Source of the DNA: Clostridia bacterium | Lineage (GTDB): Bacteria > Bacillota > Clostridia > Oscillospirales > CAG-272 | Direction of reading: 5' to 3' | Length of the DNA stretch: 46,504 nucleotides | NCBI GenBank assembly: GCA_017463405.1 | Contig: JAFTPJ010000147.1 | Location: forward strand, 1 to 46,504 | Shown: piece after piece, positions 23,927 to 32,892 of the stretch | How positions within the stretch are numbered: position 1 is the stretch's first letter | Layout of the letters: each line of letters starts with the position of its first letter | Notes under the pieces: model-generated | Databases searched by the model: none | The model's input: only the letters and a program-made list of their open reading frames with translations | Told to the model about the DNA's origin: nothing | Made by a program: the position numbers and the translations under genes

Positions 23927-25087
23927 TCAGCCTAGCGCCGACGCACAGTGCGTCAGCAGTGTAAAGGACAGGAACAGCACGGAGGAGCAGATGCAGACCG
24001 CGGCGATCAGATACCCGTGCACCGATGCAAACTCCTCCAGTAGCCGCTTTTCGCTGTCACAGCCTAGCAGATCGGCAAGCGATGCGCACAGTTGCCAGCA
24101 CAGACGGACGAGCAACAGCTCGATCAGTGTGGGAAGGAGCAGGAGCAAAAGTAGCAGAAGTGCGCAAATTCCAACCGTGCCGCGCAGATAGCCGACGCCC
24201 GCGCTGACGGTGCGCAACAGCTCCGAGATCGATCCGCCGACTACCGGGATCAGATTCCCTGCGGCGAATTTTGCACTTTTCATGGCAAGTGTGTCACTCC
24301 GCGCTCCCAGTACGGTTTGTGCCGAGAGCATAGTCAATAGGAGCATCATCAAAAAGGTCAGCGCGGTTGTATAGTGTTTTTTGAGTGTTCCCGCCAGTGT
24401 TCCGATGCGCAGGGAAGGATCCAGTGCGGCGACTGCGGCGAACGCAAGGCAGATGCCGCAGAAGGGGACGATTGTAGTGCCGACGACGCCCTCCAGCAGG
24501 CTCATGAATACCGTAAGCCCTGCGGATGAGGCGACAGCGGCAGAAACGTTTCCGCCCATGGCGTAAAGCCCCCCGAGGAGCGGAATCGAGGCGGAAGTCA
24601 TTTTTCCGAGATTTGAGAAATATTCTACGGTGCTTTGGATACTGTCGTAGCCTCGTGTTAGCAAAAAGCTCAAAATAACCAGCGTTGTGCAAAAGGAAAA
24701 GGCGCGTGCAATGCTCTGTTGTGCAAAGGAGCTCTGCACCGTGCGGCAAACCGCTGCCAAAAGCAGCATCCCGGCGATCGATGCCAAAAGCCTGACGCAA
24801 TCTCCGAGCTTTACGCCGACCAAGGACAGAAGGGTTTGCAGAAGGTAGGAAAAATCGCTCATTTCATTGACCGATGCGCCGACCGTTTCGGTGTCCTTTG
24901 CAAAAAGTCCCTCGGGTAACAGCTCGGTCAGTTCCTCCGGTAAGATATCGAGCAGCTCGTGATATTCGTCCGGCAGTATGTCGGCTGTGGCTTCCTCCGC
25001 CGAGCATGGCAGGGCGAGGAGGAAAATGAGCAGGAGAAAAAAGAGCGGGAACAGGAAGCCTTTTTTTCGCAGAAGACGTTGGTTCAT
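23927..25087 (-). CDS. spoIIIAE: Stage III sporulation protein AE
   Basis: Polytopic membrane component of the SpoIIIA complex. A cleavable-looking signal (GFLFPLFFLLLIFLLALPCS) is followed by an acidic segment with DILPEELTELLPEGLF and about seven or eight helices (LLASIAGMLLLAAVC, VILSFLLTRGYD, MMLLLTMLSAQT, ALLLLLLLLLPTLIELLL and others). The family motif VGGSISELLRTVSAGVGYL is present near 290. Length 386 is normal. The gene overlaps its neighbours' signals within the spoIIIA operon. Confidence 0.93.
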   Translation of the reverse strand: MNQRLLRKKGFLFPLFFLLLIFLLALPCSAEEATADILPDEYHELLDILPEELTELLPEGLFAKDTETVGASVNEMSDFSYLLQTLLSLVGVKLGDCVRLLASIAGMLLLAAVCRTVQSSFAQQSIARAFSFCTTLVILSFLLTRGYDSIQSTVEYFSNLGKMTSASIPLLGGLYAMGGNVSAAVASSAGLTVFMSLLEGVVGTTIVPFCGICLAFAAVAALDPSLRIGTLAGTLKKHYTTALTFLMMLLLTMLSAQTVLGARSDTLAMKSAKFAAGNLIPVVGGSISELLRTVSAGVGYLRGTVGICALLLLLLLLLPTLIELLLVRLCWQLCASLADLLGCDSEKRLLEEFASVHGYLIAAVCICSSVLFLSFTLLTHCASALG

Positions 25088-25091
25088 GCTG

Positions 25092-25484
25092 TCAACCTCC
25101 TGTGGAGAGCAGCTCTTTTGAGAGCTCTAAAATCTCGTTCATCAGTGGGATACACAGCAATAACAGCTCGATCTTTCCCGTTAACTCCACACCGTCGGCT
25201 ATCCCGCTTTCTCCACATTCCCGACAGATCTGCGAGGCAATCTGGGTCAGCAGTGCGATCCCGAGTCCTCGGAACAGGAGTGAGGCGTGCTCGGAGATGC
25301 CCTCCGTATTCGTCAATTCCCGCAGATAATCGAATATCGGGGTTGCTGTTGTGAGTAGAACGGCGACAAACAGGAGCAGTAGCCCCACGCGGATCAGCGG
25401 AAGAAAATCCGATTTCCATTGCTTGATGACCATCGTCATGGTAATGCCCATGAGCGCGAGCATGCAGATTTTGATCAGCGTCAT
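25092..25484 (-). CDS. spoIIIAD: Stage III sporulation protein AD
   Basis: Small membrane protein of 130 residues with helices at about 5-20, 31-50 and 85-110. The family features GITMTMVIKQWKSDFLPLIR and VELTGKIELLLLCIPLMNEI are present. Three bases separate it from spoIIIAC, and four from spoIIIAE. Confidence 0.93.
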   Translation of the reverse strand: MTLIKICMLALMGITMTMVIKQWKSDFLPLIRVGLLLLFVAVLLTTATPIFDYLRELTNTEGISEHASLLFRGLGIALLTQIASQICRECGESGIADGVELTGKIELLLLCIPLMNEILELSKELLSTGG

Positions 25485-25487
25485 GGA

Positions 25488-25682
25488 TTACATTCCGAAG
25501 ACCGACGTGATCAGATCGAAAAGATCACGGATCTGTGTGACTAAAAGCATCAGGGCAACCAGGATTCCTGCGATAGTGACGAACATTGCCTGCTCGTCGC
25601 GTCCACTTTTACTGAGTATTTGTGATGCAACGGCGACGAGAATCCCGATGCCTGCAATTTTAATGATTAATGAAATATCCAT
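25488..25682 (-). CDS. spoIIIAC: Stage III sporulation protein AC
   Basis: 64-residue two-helix membrane protein (MDISLIIKIAGIGILVAVAS, then QILSKSGRDEQAMFVTIAGI, LVTQIRDLFDLITSVFGM), the usual SpoIIIAC length. An in-frame extension upstream lies in spoIIIAB sequence and is not used; CGGAGAGAC stands before the chosen ATG. Confidence 0.93.
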   Translation of the reverse strand: MDISLIIKIAGIGILVAVASQILSKSGRDEQAMFVTIAGILVALMLLVTQIRDLFDLITSVFGM

Positions 25683-25708
25683 GTTTTTGTCTCTCCGTAA
25701 ATCTGTTT

Positions 25709-26185
25709 TTACCACAAAAGTACTGCCGCGCCGAGTGCCACGCATAGGCTGATTGTAACCGAAAGCCGAAGCCGCATTGGCAACTCTGAGGCGCTTTTTT
25801 CTCGCAGATTGCGCAACGCGGTAATATAATAATCGCATCTGCGTACCTGCTCCTCGCGATAAGAGTTTCCGATTTCACGGACAAAGCTTTCCAGAAGACT
25901 TTTTGCATCCCCGTCTAAATACACCGCCGACGCACGCAGAATCGCATGCAGGTCGGTCGATTCGTTTTGCGGAATGCAGAACTCCGGAAGCGTTTGCCGA
26001 CCCTCGGCAAGAATCTCGCCCAGTGGCATCAGGTAGCAGTCGATTTTGGAGCGGATGTAAAAGATCAGATCGATCCACCCGTCGATAACGCGGATCCTTT
26101 TCTTTTCGTATTGCGTGGCTCCACGGGCACAAATTGCACCTACGCCAAGAATCAGGAGCGCACCAAGCAGCTTGAGTGCGATCAT
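25709..26185 (-). CDS. spoIIIAB: Stage III sporulation protein AB
   Basis: 158-residue protein with N-terminal helix (IALKLLGALLILGVGAICAR) and C-terminal helix (LSVTISLCVALGAAVLLW) flanking a helical cytoplasmic domain similar to GspF-type secretion proteins, as known for SpoIIIAB. ATG 26185 overlaps the spoIIIAA stop (ATGA); GGAAGG lies upstream. Confidence 0.92.
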   Translation of the reverse strand: MIALKLLGALLILGVGAICARGATQYEKKRIRVIDGWIDLIFYIRSKIDCYLMPLGEILAEGRQTLPEFCIPQNESTDLHAILRASAVYLDGDAKSLLESFVREIGNSYREEQVRRCDYYITALRNLREKSASELPMRLRLSVTISLCVALGAAVLLW

Positions 26186-27084
26186 ATATACGCATCCTTC
26201 CAATCTGTGAATTGATAGGAAAAGCCATTGCTGCAGCGGCGGATGCCCGTGTAGAGCTCAAAGACGTGTGCCCGATGCAGCAACGATATCGCCGGGCGGC
26301 GGAGTAGCTCGCCGATATCCCGCGCATGCGCAGAGGCGATCAGGGGGACGCCGCAATTGGAGGCAGACAGGATGGCACGGGCATCCTCCGTGCTTCCGAT
26401 CTCGTCGCAAATCACGATCTCGGCACCAAGGCTTCGGACGGCGATCCCGATTCCGATATCACGCGGATATCCGACAAGAATATCTAAATTCAGATCCGCA
26501 CCGTCCAACGTGAAATTCAATTCACCGCGTGTATCCACAGCGACTGTTCTGTATCCGCAGGCGGGTGAGGACAGCTCGGCGGCAAGGGCGCGTAACAGCG
26601 TGGTTTTTCCGATGCCGGGTGGGGCATAGATCAGTATACCGGGCGGACGACTGTACATACGCAAGCGCTCACACAGCTGTGTGAGCGAAACGCGGGGCGC
26701 ATGCGGAATCCGAACAATCAGTCCCGTGATATCGGTGACACCGATAATCTGCTCCTTTTCGATTGCCGCACTTCCGCAAACACCAACGCGGATACCGCCC
26801 TCCATGGTCAGATACCCCTGATTGATGGTCTGGCTGTAGGCGTACAGAGAATCGCGGCACATTTTTTTGAGAATCTCGGCGATTTCATCCTTGGACAGCG
26901 TGACCGACGTCGGGTAGCTCTTGCCTGTTGCCGTCACAAAGGTGCGTCGGTTGCTGTGCAGCCGTATTTCCTCCGCAATGGGAGCACCGCAGCGCATGAT
27001 GGCGTCTGTCAGATACGGCGGCATACACGAGGTCAGTACGCGCGGCAGCAGGATCGGCGGATGTGTTGTCCGTACGGATTGCAT
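26182..27084 (-). CDS. spoIIIAA: Stage III sporulation protein AA (ATPase)
   Basis: Cytoplasmic secretion-type ATPase that powers the SpoIIIA channel in the mother cell. Walker A is APPGIGKTTLLRALA (about residue 155) and Walker B is AEIVICDEIGS. The domain between residues 60 and 130 carries KMCRDSLYAYSQTINQGYLT and GGIRVGVCG, typical of the family. AAGGAGGG lies seven bases before ATG 27084. First gene of the operon; a sporulation-type -10 (CATATAGTA) lies upstream. Confidence 0.95.
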   Translation of the reverse strand: MQSVRTTHPPILLPRVLTSCMPPYLTDAIMRCGAPIAEEIRLHSNRRTFVTATGKSYPTSVTLSKDEIAEILKKMCRDSLYAYSQTINQGYLTMEGGIRVGVCGSAAIEKEQIIGVTDITGLIVRIPHAPRVSLTQLCERLRMYSRPPGILIYAPPGIGKTTLLRALAAELSSPACGYRTVAVDTRGELNFTLDGADLNLDILVGYPRDIGIGIAVRSLGAEIVICDEIGSTEDARAILSASNCGVPLIASAHARDIGELLRRPAISLLHRAHVFELYTGIRRCSNGFSYQFTDWKDAYI

Positions 27085-27115
27085 CACGCATCCCTCCTTC
27101 CGTAATGACTTGTTT

Positions 27116-27171
27116 TACTATATGCCATCCGCAAAAAAAGTAGAACATTTTTCGCGGTATCGCATATGATA
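27116..27171. promoter_or_regulatory. Divergent mother-cell-sigma-like promoters
   Basis: Minus strand: CATATAGTA (27116-27124) with AC 15 bases upstream, for spoIIIAA. Plus strand: CATATGATA (27163-27171) with AC 16 bases upstream, for the ATPase gene. Both fit CATANNNTA, shared by sigma-K and close to sigma-E. The -35 of a true sigma-E promoter is not clear, so this is tentative. Confidence 0.45.
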
Positions 27172-27201
27172 ATAGCAAAACCGAAACGGGAGGATTGTTG
27201 T

Positions 27202-28287
27202 ATGGTGATCAAAAGCGGAGGCGAAAACGCGTATTTTGCCGCCTCCAACAGCGTATCGGGATTTTTCAGCTATTATGATGCGATTTTCAATGCCGCGCGG
27301 ATTGGACGCGTCTATGCAATCAAGGGCGGTCCGGGAACCGGCAAAAGCCGCTTTTTGCGTGAGGTTGCTACGTGCGCGGAGACGGCGGGGTGGGAGACCG
27401 AATACATTTATTGCTCGTCAGACCCATATTCCTTGGATGCGGTGATTCTTTCCAAAGAAGGGCAGGAGAGTATTGCACTGCTGGATGCGACCGCGCCGCA
27501 TGTGTATGAGCCTTCCTGTCCCGGTGCGCGGGAGGAGCTGGTCAATCTCGGCGACTTCTGGAATGCGGAGCTTCTGATCGAAAGGAAAGAGGAGATCGAG
27601 GCTCTGAACCGTGCCAAAAAAGAGGCATACCGACAGGCATATCGCTATCTTGCGGGGCTGGGGGAGATGAATGCCAATCGGGATAGCACGGTAGAGCCTT
27701 TTGTTCGGAGAGATCGGATTCGGGCGTTTGCGGAACGCCTCATGCAGGACGTGCGTGCGGAGGAGACATTTTTACCAATGCCTGCGTTGATGCATTCCGT
27801 CGGAATGCGCGGTGAGGTGGGCTTTGACACATATTTTTCAGATGCGAAAAAGATCTATGTGATTGAGGATTGCCGCGGAGCGGCACGGTATCTGATGGAG
27901 GCGCTCGGTGAGTTGGCTAGGGATCTGCGATTGAAGGTCAGGATTTCGCACGATCCCGTTGAGCCGGAAAAGCTGGACGGCTTGTTCCTTTGCGGGAGTG
28001 GGATTGCGTTCGCGGTCTGCTCCTCGGAGGCGTGCGATTTTCCGCATAAACGGATTTCCATGCGCAGATTTGTGGATACCGTATCTATGAAGACGCTGAA
28101 AAAATCCTTGAACTTTACGGAGAGGATGCGCCGCGCCATGCGTCAGGGGGCACTGGATTCGTTGGAGCGGGTCAGGGAAGTACATTTTCGCATCGAGGAG
28201 ATCTATATGTCAGCAATGGATTTTGATGCGAAGGAGCAATTCACAAAAAACTTTTGCAATCGACTTTTCGGCTTGCAAAAGGAGTGA
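27202..28287 (+). CDS. PRK06851-like P-loop ATPase, 361 aa
   Basis: Nucleotide-binding protein with Walker A GGPGTGKSRFLREVA (about 42-56) and the phrase LLDATAPHVYEPSCPGAREE then LVNLGDFWN, which I recall from the PRK06851 family of spore-former P-loop proteins. A second, degenerate half follows (FDTYFSDAKKIYVIEDCRGA). Function unknown; divergent pairing with spoIIIAA and a sporulation-like -10 suggest a role in the sporulating cell. The start is set by GGGAGG eight bases upstream. Confidence 0.78.
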   Translation: MVIKSGGENAYFAASNSVSGFFSYYDAIFNAARIGRVYAIKGGPGTGKSRFLREVATCAETAGWETEYIYCSSDPYSLDAVILSKEGQESIALLDATAPHVYEPSCPGAREELVNLGDFWNAELLIERKEEIEALNRAKKEAYRQAYRYLAGLGEMNANRDSTVEPFVRRDRIRAFAERLMQDVRAEETFLPMPALMHSVGMRGEVGFDTYFSDAKKIYVIEDCRGAARYLMEALGELARDLRLKVRISHDPVEPEKLDGLFLCGSGIAFAVCSSEACDFPHKRISMRRFVDTVSMKTLKKSLNFTERMRRAMRQGALDSLERVREVHFRIEEIYMSAMDFDAKEQFTKNFCNRLFGLQKE

Positions 28288-28325
28288 ATTTGTGTTAAAA
28301 TAATAATAGAATAATAAAAAGAATG

Positions 28326-28350
28326 CTCGCGGCGCTATCGGCGCCGCGAG
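28326..28350 (+). repeat. Perfect 10-bp hairpin in the radical SAM leader
   Basis: CTCGCGGCGC (28326-28335) pairs with GCGCCGCGAG (28341-28350), loop TATCG. There is no T run on the plus strand; on the minus strand it is followed by TTCTTTTTA. It may separate the ATPase gene from the radical SAM gene. Confidence 0.6.
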
Positions 28351-28379
28351 ACATTGGTGTTTGAGAAAGGAGATGGATG

Positions 28380-29822
28380 ATGAAGATCGTTCTGTTTGCG
28401 CTCAACGGCTCGTTTTCGCATAGCAATCTGGGGCTCCGCTGTTTGCGTCCGCATCTGGAATTTGTGGGATACGATGTGGTATTGGTGGAGCATACGCTGC
28501 GGGACCGGAGAGCGCATATTCTGGAGCGCTTGTATCGGGAGCATGCAGATGTATACGGCTTTTCCTGCTATATCTGGAACCTCGGAGAGATGTTGTCGAT
28601 CTCACGCACCTTGCACGAACTTCTGCCGCATAGCCGCATCATTTTCGGTGGTCCCGAGGTATCCTTTGCCACCGAGCGCTTTGACGGGATGGATTGGATC
28701 GATGCGATTGTGTGCGGCGAGGGGGAGTACGTGTTGACGGAGCTTTGCGGAAAGATGGCACGCGGGGAGACATTTACGCGCGTTCAGCGCGGGCATACAC
28801 CGCCACGGCTTGAAAACGCCGGTATTCTTTATCGGGACGGCGAGACGTGCGGAGGAATTTTATATTACGAGTCCTCGCGCGGCTGTCCCTATTCCTGTGC
28901 GTATTGTCTGTCCTCCGCAACGCACGGTGTCCGGTTGAAGAGCGTTGAAGAAACGCTTGCGGATATGGAGCGATTTGAGTCGCTTGCGGTTGATTGCCGC
29001 ATTATCAAATTCGTGGATCGCACCTTCAACGCCGACGTGAAGCGCGCCAATGCGATCTGGCGTGCGCTTTTGGAGCCGAAATATACGAAAAAATACCATT
29101 TTGAGGTTTGTGCCACGCTTCTGAATGAGGAGAGCTTTAACATTCTTGCGCAATTTCCGCCCGGAAAGATGCAATTGGAATTCGGCTTGCAGAGCACTCA
29201 TGTACCGACACTGGCGGCAACGTCGCGGCATATTGATCCGCAAAGAGTAATCGATTCGGTGCGGCGTATCCATGAGAAGGGAAATATTCACGTGCATCTG
29301 GATCTGATTGCGGGACTGCCGTATGAGACGTACGAGCGGTTCGGAAAATCCTTTGACGATGCATACGGATGCTGTGATCTGCTGCAACTCGGATTTCTCA
29401 AGCTTCTTTGGGGTACGGAGTTGCGCGCGCGTGCGGAAGAATACGGCTACCGATGCCTGCCAGAGCCACCATACACGGTATTGCAAAGCAACTGGATCAC
29501 CTATGATGAGATGTGCCGACTGACGCATATCGCCGAGGTGCTGGAGCGGTATCTGGAAAGCGGCAGATTTACGCATACACTGTGGTATCTGATACCGCTG
29601 ATGCGCTCGCCGTTCCGCTTTTGGGAGGGGTTGTGCGTCTATCTGCAAAAGCGGGACTCACGTCCCTTACAGCGCATTTCCCAGCCCGATGTGTTTCGTT
29701 ATTTATTGGAATATGCCGAGCAGTCGGTGGACGGCGCGGAGCATGCGCGCCTGATTGAAATGCTTGGCGCCGATTTTTCACAGCATGAGCATAAAAATCC
29801 ACCGAATTTTCTGCGGAAATGA
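28380..29822 (+). CDS. B12-binding domain radical SAM protein (DUF4080-like), 480 aa
   Basis: Residues about 1-130 form a cobalamin-binding-like Rossmann domain (FGGPEVSFATE, CGEGEYVLTEL). The radical SAM core has the 4Fe-4S motif RGCPYSCAYC near 165-174 and the C-terminal part of the barrel (LDLIAGLPYET). A C-terminal DUF4080-type domain follows. Such enzymes modify an unknown substrate, often by methylation or rearrangement. AAAGGAG is seven bases before the chosen ATG. Its last 254 bases are overlapped on the other strand by the extended vanY-like frame. Confidence 0.85.
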   Translation: MKIVLFALNGSFSHSNLGLRCLRPHLEFVGYDVVLVEHTLRDRRAHILERLYREHADVYGFSCYIWNLGEMLSISRTLHELLPHSRIIFGGPEVSFATERFDGMDWIDAIVCGEGEYVLTELCGKMARGETFTRVQRGHTPPRLENAGILYRDGETCGGILYYESSRGCPYSCAYCLSSATHGVRLKSVEETLADMERFESLAVDCRIIKFVDRTFNADVKRANAIWRALLEPKYTKKYHFEVCATLLNEESFNILAQFPPGKMQLEFGLQSTHVPTLAATSRHIDPQRVIDSVRRIHEKGNIHVHLDLIAGLPYETYERFGKSFDDAYGCCDLLQLGFLKLLWGTELRARAEEYGYRCLPEPPYTVLQSNWITYDEMCRLTHIAEVLERYLESGRFTHTLWYLIPLMRSPFRFWEGLCVYLQKRDSRPLQRISQPDVFRYLLEYAEQSVDGAEHARLIEMLGADFSQHEHKNPPNFLRK

Positions 29823-30621
29823 TAAATGCAGGGAATCGTGTGCTTTGCGTATCAACTTTTTGCGTTGATGTGCAACTTTTTGCATATTCTTCCAGGCAGA
29901 TTCCTTTTTCATATATCTCTTTCGCCGCTTCTTTGCCGACATAGCGATAATGCCAAGGTTCATAATAGATGCCCGTTATATCACTTTTATTGTTTGGATA
30001 GCGAAGTATAAAACCATACTTCCACGAATTTTTCATCAGCCACTGCTGAACGGCAGTATCTTCTTGCTTTTCGTCCAACATTTGATAGCTCGAATCAACG
30101 ATGTCAACAGCAAGACCCGTTTGATGTTCGCTTGTTCCGGGAACGGCTACCCATTTTCCTGCTTCTTCTTCGGCTTTGGCGAGAGAATATCCTTTTGCCA
30201 AATATAAGCTAACTTCATTATCGTATAAAGTTTGCTGCTTTTTATTCGTTCTGTACGATGAGCAAATAAGGGGAGACAAGCCCTTTTTTCGCATATCGTC
30301 CATCATATCTTGCAAGTCGGGATATGCTCTTGTGTCAATAGCGTGTCCATTTTTCAATTGCGTTAATTTGACAGTAAAATTTTCGGGAAGCTTGTTCCAA
30401 GGATTTACGAGCAATAAATTCCAAGATGTTGTATTTAGTGGTACTTGATCAGAGGTGGAAGAATCATCATTCTCCGTTGTTACGTAGTTTGGAGAAGTGA
30501 TTTTTAGAAGCCCTACACTGACCAAGCAAATACTAACTAATACCACGATACCAATACAAATCAATTTCCATATATCTGTCCGCTTCGTTGTGCTCCGGTT
30601 GTTGTTTTTTAAATTGTTCAT
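29569..30621 (-). CDS. VanY-like D-Ala-D-Ala carboxypeptidase with aberrant C-terminal extension
   Basis: Membrane-anchored zinc DD-carboxypeptidase that trims the terminal D-Ala of peptidoglycan stems. One helix (LICIGIVVLVSICLVSVGLL, about 20-40) then the VanY domain: SSYRTNKKQQTLY, GTSEHQTGLAVDIV (His and Asp ligands) and YEPWHYRYVG (Glu base, His ligand). The family normally ends soon after GICLEEYAK. Here the frame runs about 94 residues further; the last 84 are antisense to the radical SAM gene and have no protein-like character, so the original stop seems lost at a junction near 29823-29878. The start is at 30621, after TGGAGGT. Confidence 0.85.
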   Translation of the reverse strand: MNNLKNNNRSTTKRTDIWKLICIGIVVLVSICLVSVGLLKITSPNYVTTENDDSSTSDQVPLNTTSWNLLLVNPWNKLPENFTVKLTQLKNGHAIDTRAYPDLQDMMDDMRKKGLSPLICSSYRTNKKQQTLYDNEVSLYLAKGYSLAKAEEEAGKWVAVPGTSEHQTGLAVDIVDSSYQMLDEKQEDTAVQQWLMKNSWKYGFILRYPNNKSDITGIYYEPWHYRYVGKEAAKEIYEKGICLEEYAKSCTSTQKVDTQSTRFPAFIISAENSVDFYAHAVKNRRQAFQSGAHAPRRPPTARHIPINNETHRAGKCAVRDVSPAFADRRTTPPKSGTASASAVSDTTVYA

Positions 30622-30634
30622 AGGCTTTACCTCC

Positions 30635-30680
30635 AAAAAGAAAAGCATTTATTCTGTAGAAAATACTACAAAATAAATGC
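30635..30680 (-). terminator. Intrinsic terminator in the vanY-like leader
   Basis: On the minus strand GCATTTATTTTGTAG pairs with CTACAGAATAAATGC (14 of 15), followed by TTTTCTTTTT. It lies between the vanY-like promoter and ribosome site, so it may attenuate this gene as well as stop read-through. Confidence 0.7.
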
Positions 30681-30683
30681 TTC

Positions 30684-30717
30684 ATTTTACGCGCAAGGTT
30701 GTATCAAAGTTGTATCA
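30684..30717 (-). promoter_or_regulatory. vanY-like promoter with tandem VanR-type operator
   Basis: Minus strand: two TGATACAA repeats 11 bases apart (30699-30717) stand in the -35 zone of a TAAAAT -10 (30684-30689). A near-identical pair stands before vanR. Confidence 0.72.
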
Positions 30718-30726
30718 TTTGATTTT

Positions 30727-31461
30727 TCACCCTCTAAACCTGTACGACGTAAATTTATTTGTTTCTTTATTCACGGAATATAAATGTACAACTATCGTTT
30801 GTCCCGAGTAAGAACCGTTCGCGGAAAACAATTCTTCGCGTTCCTGCACATTGGGTATAGCTGAAAAGGTCATCAAATATTCTAAAAAGCCATTTGCCGA
30901 TATATCTGTTTCATAAATAAAATTCTGTTTTTTGGCTTGTATTGTAACATCATATAACGCGGAAAGCTCGGTATCCATATAAGCGTAAACGTGGTAGTTT
31001 TCATATTCTGCGTCTATTGCCCATACGCTGATTGAAAGTTCAGAACGAAGTACCTCCGTTTGAAGTGTATATGTTTCCTTAAAAACAGATACCTGTAGCA
31101 CATCGGAAAACACCAAATCGGGCAACGCATTGTACTCGCACAATGTCGTTAGTTGCTTTTCCATAGCTTTGAGGATTTCTGTTATCGCTTGATTTGCTAC
31201 ATTTTCGTTTTTGAAGTCAGATATAATTGACGAACTCACCACTTTAACGGATTGATTTACTATCTTTATACGCTCCCACAAATTATAATCTTGCGGTGTT
31301 ACGTTATCACCACCCGTTTGTATCGGTTCCATTGGAGATAGTATGATCTCGTTGATCATATGTTGTTTTTGATACTCCATATAAAATAATGGCGCACCAA
31401 CAACTGCAATTAAAAGCAAGAACATAATTGTAATTTTGATTCCTTGTTTTAATCTGTTCAT
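30727..31461 (-). CDS. Unknown membrane-anchored protein in the vanRS operon, 244 aa
   Basis: N-terminal helix (IKITIMFLLLIAVVGAPLFY, about 8-28) and an extracytoplasmic domain of about 215 residues with mixed helices and strands (ISVWAIDAEYENYHVYAYMD, GQTIVVHLYSVNKETNKF). I do not recognise the family. It starts in the ATGA overlap with the vanS-like stop, so it is co-translated with the sensor and may modulate it or act on the wall. It is as AT-rich as its neighbours. Confidence 0.7.
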   Translation of the reverse strand: MNRLKQGIKITIMFLLLIAVVGAPLFYMEYQKQHMINEIILSPMEPIQTGGDNVTPQDYNLWERIKIVNQSVKVVSSSIISDFKNENVANQAITEILKAMEKQLTTLCEYNALPDLVFSDVLQVSVFKETYTLQTEVLRSELSISVWAIDAEYENYHVYAYMDTELSALYDVTIQAKKQNFIYETDISANGFLEYLMTFSAIPNVQEREELFSANGSYSGQTIVVHLYSVNKETNKFTSYRFRG

Positions 31462-32891
31462 ACTTTTGGTTCCCCCATTACAATCGTTACCGTAGTACCG
31501 ACGTTTATTGTACTGTCAAACCGAATTTCAAATCCGTGCAGAGCTACTATTTCATTACTGATTGCAAGTCCAAGTCCCGCGCCGCCGCATTTTCTTGATC
31601 TTGATTTGTCAACCATATAAAATGCGTTCGTGATCTTTTCTAATTCGTGTGCCTCCATTCCTTTCCCCGTATCTTGAATGGTTATAACATAGCCGTTGCT
31701 TTCTTTTCTGCCGACAACCGTAATTGTGCCGCTCTTTTCTATGGCATTTCGGGCATTGTCTATCACATTGATAAAAACGGTTTTCATAAGTTCCGCTTCC
31801 ATTTTGATAATGCCTTCTTCAATGTCATATACCAATTCGATATTTGAGTTCTCCAATTGCGGATTGATCATCGTTTTTACTTCATCAAGCACAACATTGA
31901 TAACAACGGGATTAGGGGCAATAGATTGCTTTTTCAATACGATCAAATCCAAAAGACGCATTGACATTGTTTCAAGACGCTTACCCTCGGTAAATATGTA
32001 TTCAGCGCATATTTGCTGCTCGGTGGCGTTCATTTTCTTTTGCCGTAACAGATCGGAATAACCGATAATCGAGGTTAGCGGGGTTTTCAGCTCGTGAGAA
32101 AAAGCACCGACAAATAATTCTTTTCTCTCCGCTTCGTTTTTTAACTCGTTCATCTTTTCTTCCAAACGATCGGTCATATGATTAAAATTCTCGGAAAGCA
32201 ACGTTATTTCGTCTTGTCCTTGAGGTATGGCGCGTTCGCTCAAAATTCCATCGGAAATTCTTTTTGTTATTTCAGTTAAAGCTATAATACGGCGCATTAA
32301 CAGCTTTGAAATAATAAACGTCAATGCCCCTGCAAAGATCATCATTGCGAGGATAATTTTTATCATCAATTCGTATTGCGCTCTTTGATTATCGAAAACG
32401 TGAGTTACGTCTCGGACGGTTTCAATGTAAAAGGGAGAATCAAGCAAAACGACAGCGGAAATTGTTTGAACGTAAACATTTTTATCTGTTTTTTTTATTG
32501 TCCACCCCATATTGCTATCACATAACGAATCAATCATTGTTTTATCAAGTGCCACATCTAATGAAGAAAAAACGATGTTCTGATACTTGTCAACAACACA
32601 ATAAGCTATCTTTTGATTCATATTGTTAATGCTTATGGATTGCACTACTTGTCCCACAATATCGTTTCGCTCATTCTCATTCATTTCACTTGTTGTAAAT
32701 ATATCAAAGTCTATATTCTTAAATGGATTTTCCAATGAATAGAGTACGATTCCGCAATAATCTTTTGCTGTATCGACCTCACTTTCTAACTGTGACTGAA
32801 AGTTGGAATTGATCATGATATAGCCGCTTAATGTAACGCAAATTACGCTAACAAACATTGTTGTAAAAAATATTTTCCAAAAGAATTTCAC
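31458..32891 (-). CDS. VanS-like sensor histidine kinase, 477 aa
   Basis: Two N-terminal helices (IFFTTMFVSVICVTLSGYIM and IKIILAMMIFAGALTFII) enclose an extracellular sensor of about 140 residues. Then come HAMP, the dimerisation/phosphorylation motif FSHELKTPLTSIIGYSDLL, and the ATPase boxes NVIDNARNA (N), DTGKGM (G1) and GGAGLGLAI (G2). The start is GTG at 32891 with GGAGGTGT upstream; an upstream in-frame extension lies inside vanR. It pairs with the response regulator one base away. Confidence 0.92.
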   Translation of the reverse strand: MKFFWKIFFTTMFVSVICVTLSGYIMINSNFQSQLESEVDTAKDYCGIVLYSLENPFKNIDFDIFTTSEMNENERNDIVGQVVQSISINNMNQKIAYCVVDKYQNIVFSSLDVALDKTMIDSLCDSNMGWTIKKTDKNVYVQTISAVVLLDSPFYIETVRDVTHVFDNQRAQYELMIKIILAMMIFAGALTFIISKLLMRRIIALTEITKRISDGILSERAIPQGQDEITLLSENFNHMTDRLEEKMNELKNEAERKELFVGAFSHELKTPLTSIIGYSDLLRQKKMNATEQQICAEYIFTEGKRLETMSMRLLDLIVLKKQSIAPNPVVINVVLDEVKTMINPQLENSNIELVYDIEEGIIKMEAELMKTVFINVIDNARNAIEKSGTITVVGRKESNGYVITIQDTGKGMEAHELEKITNAFYMVDKSRSRKCGGAGLGLAISNEIVALHGFEIRFDSTINVGTTVTIVMGEPKV

Positions 32892-32892
32892 G

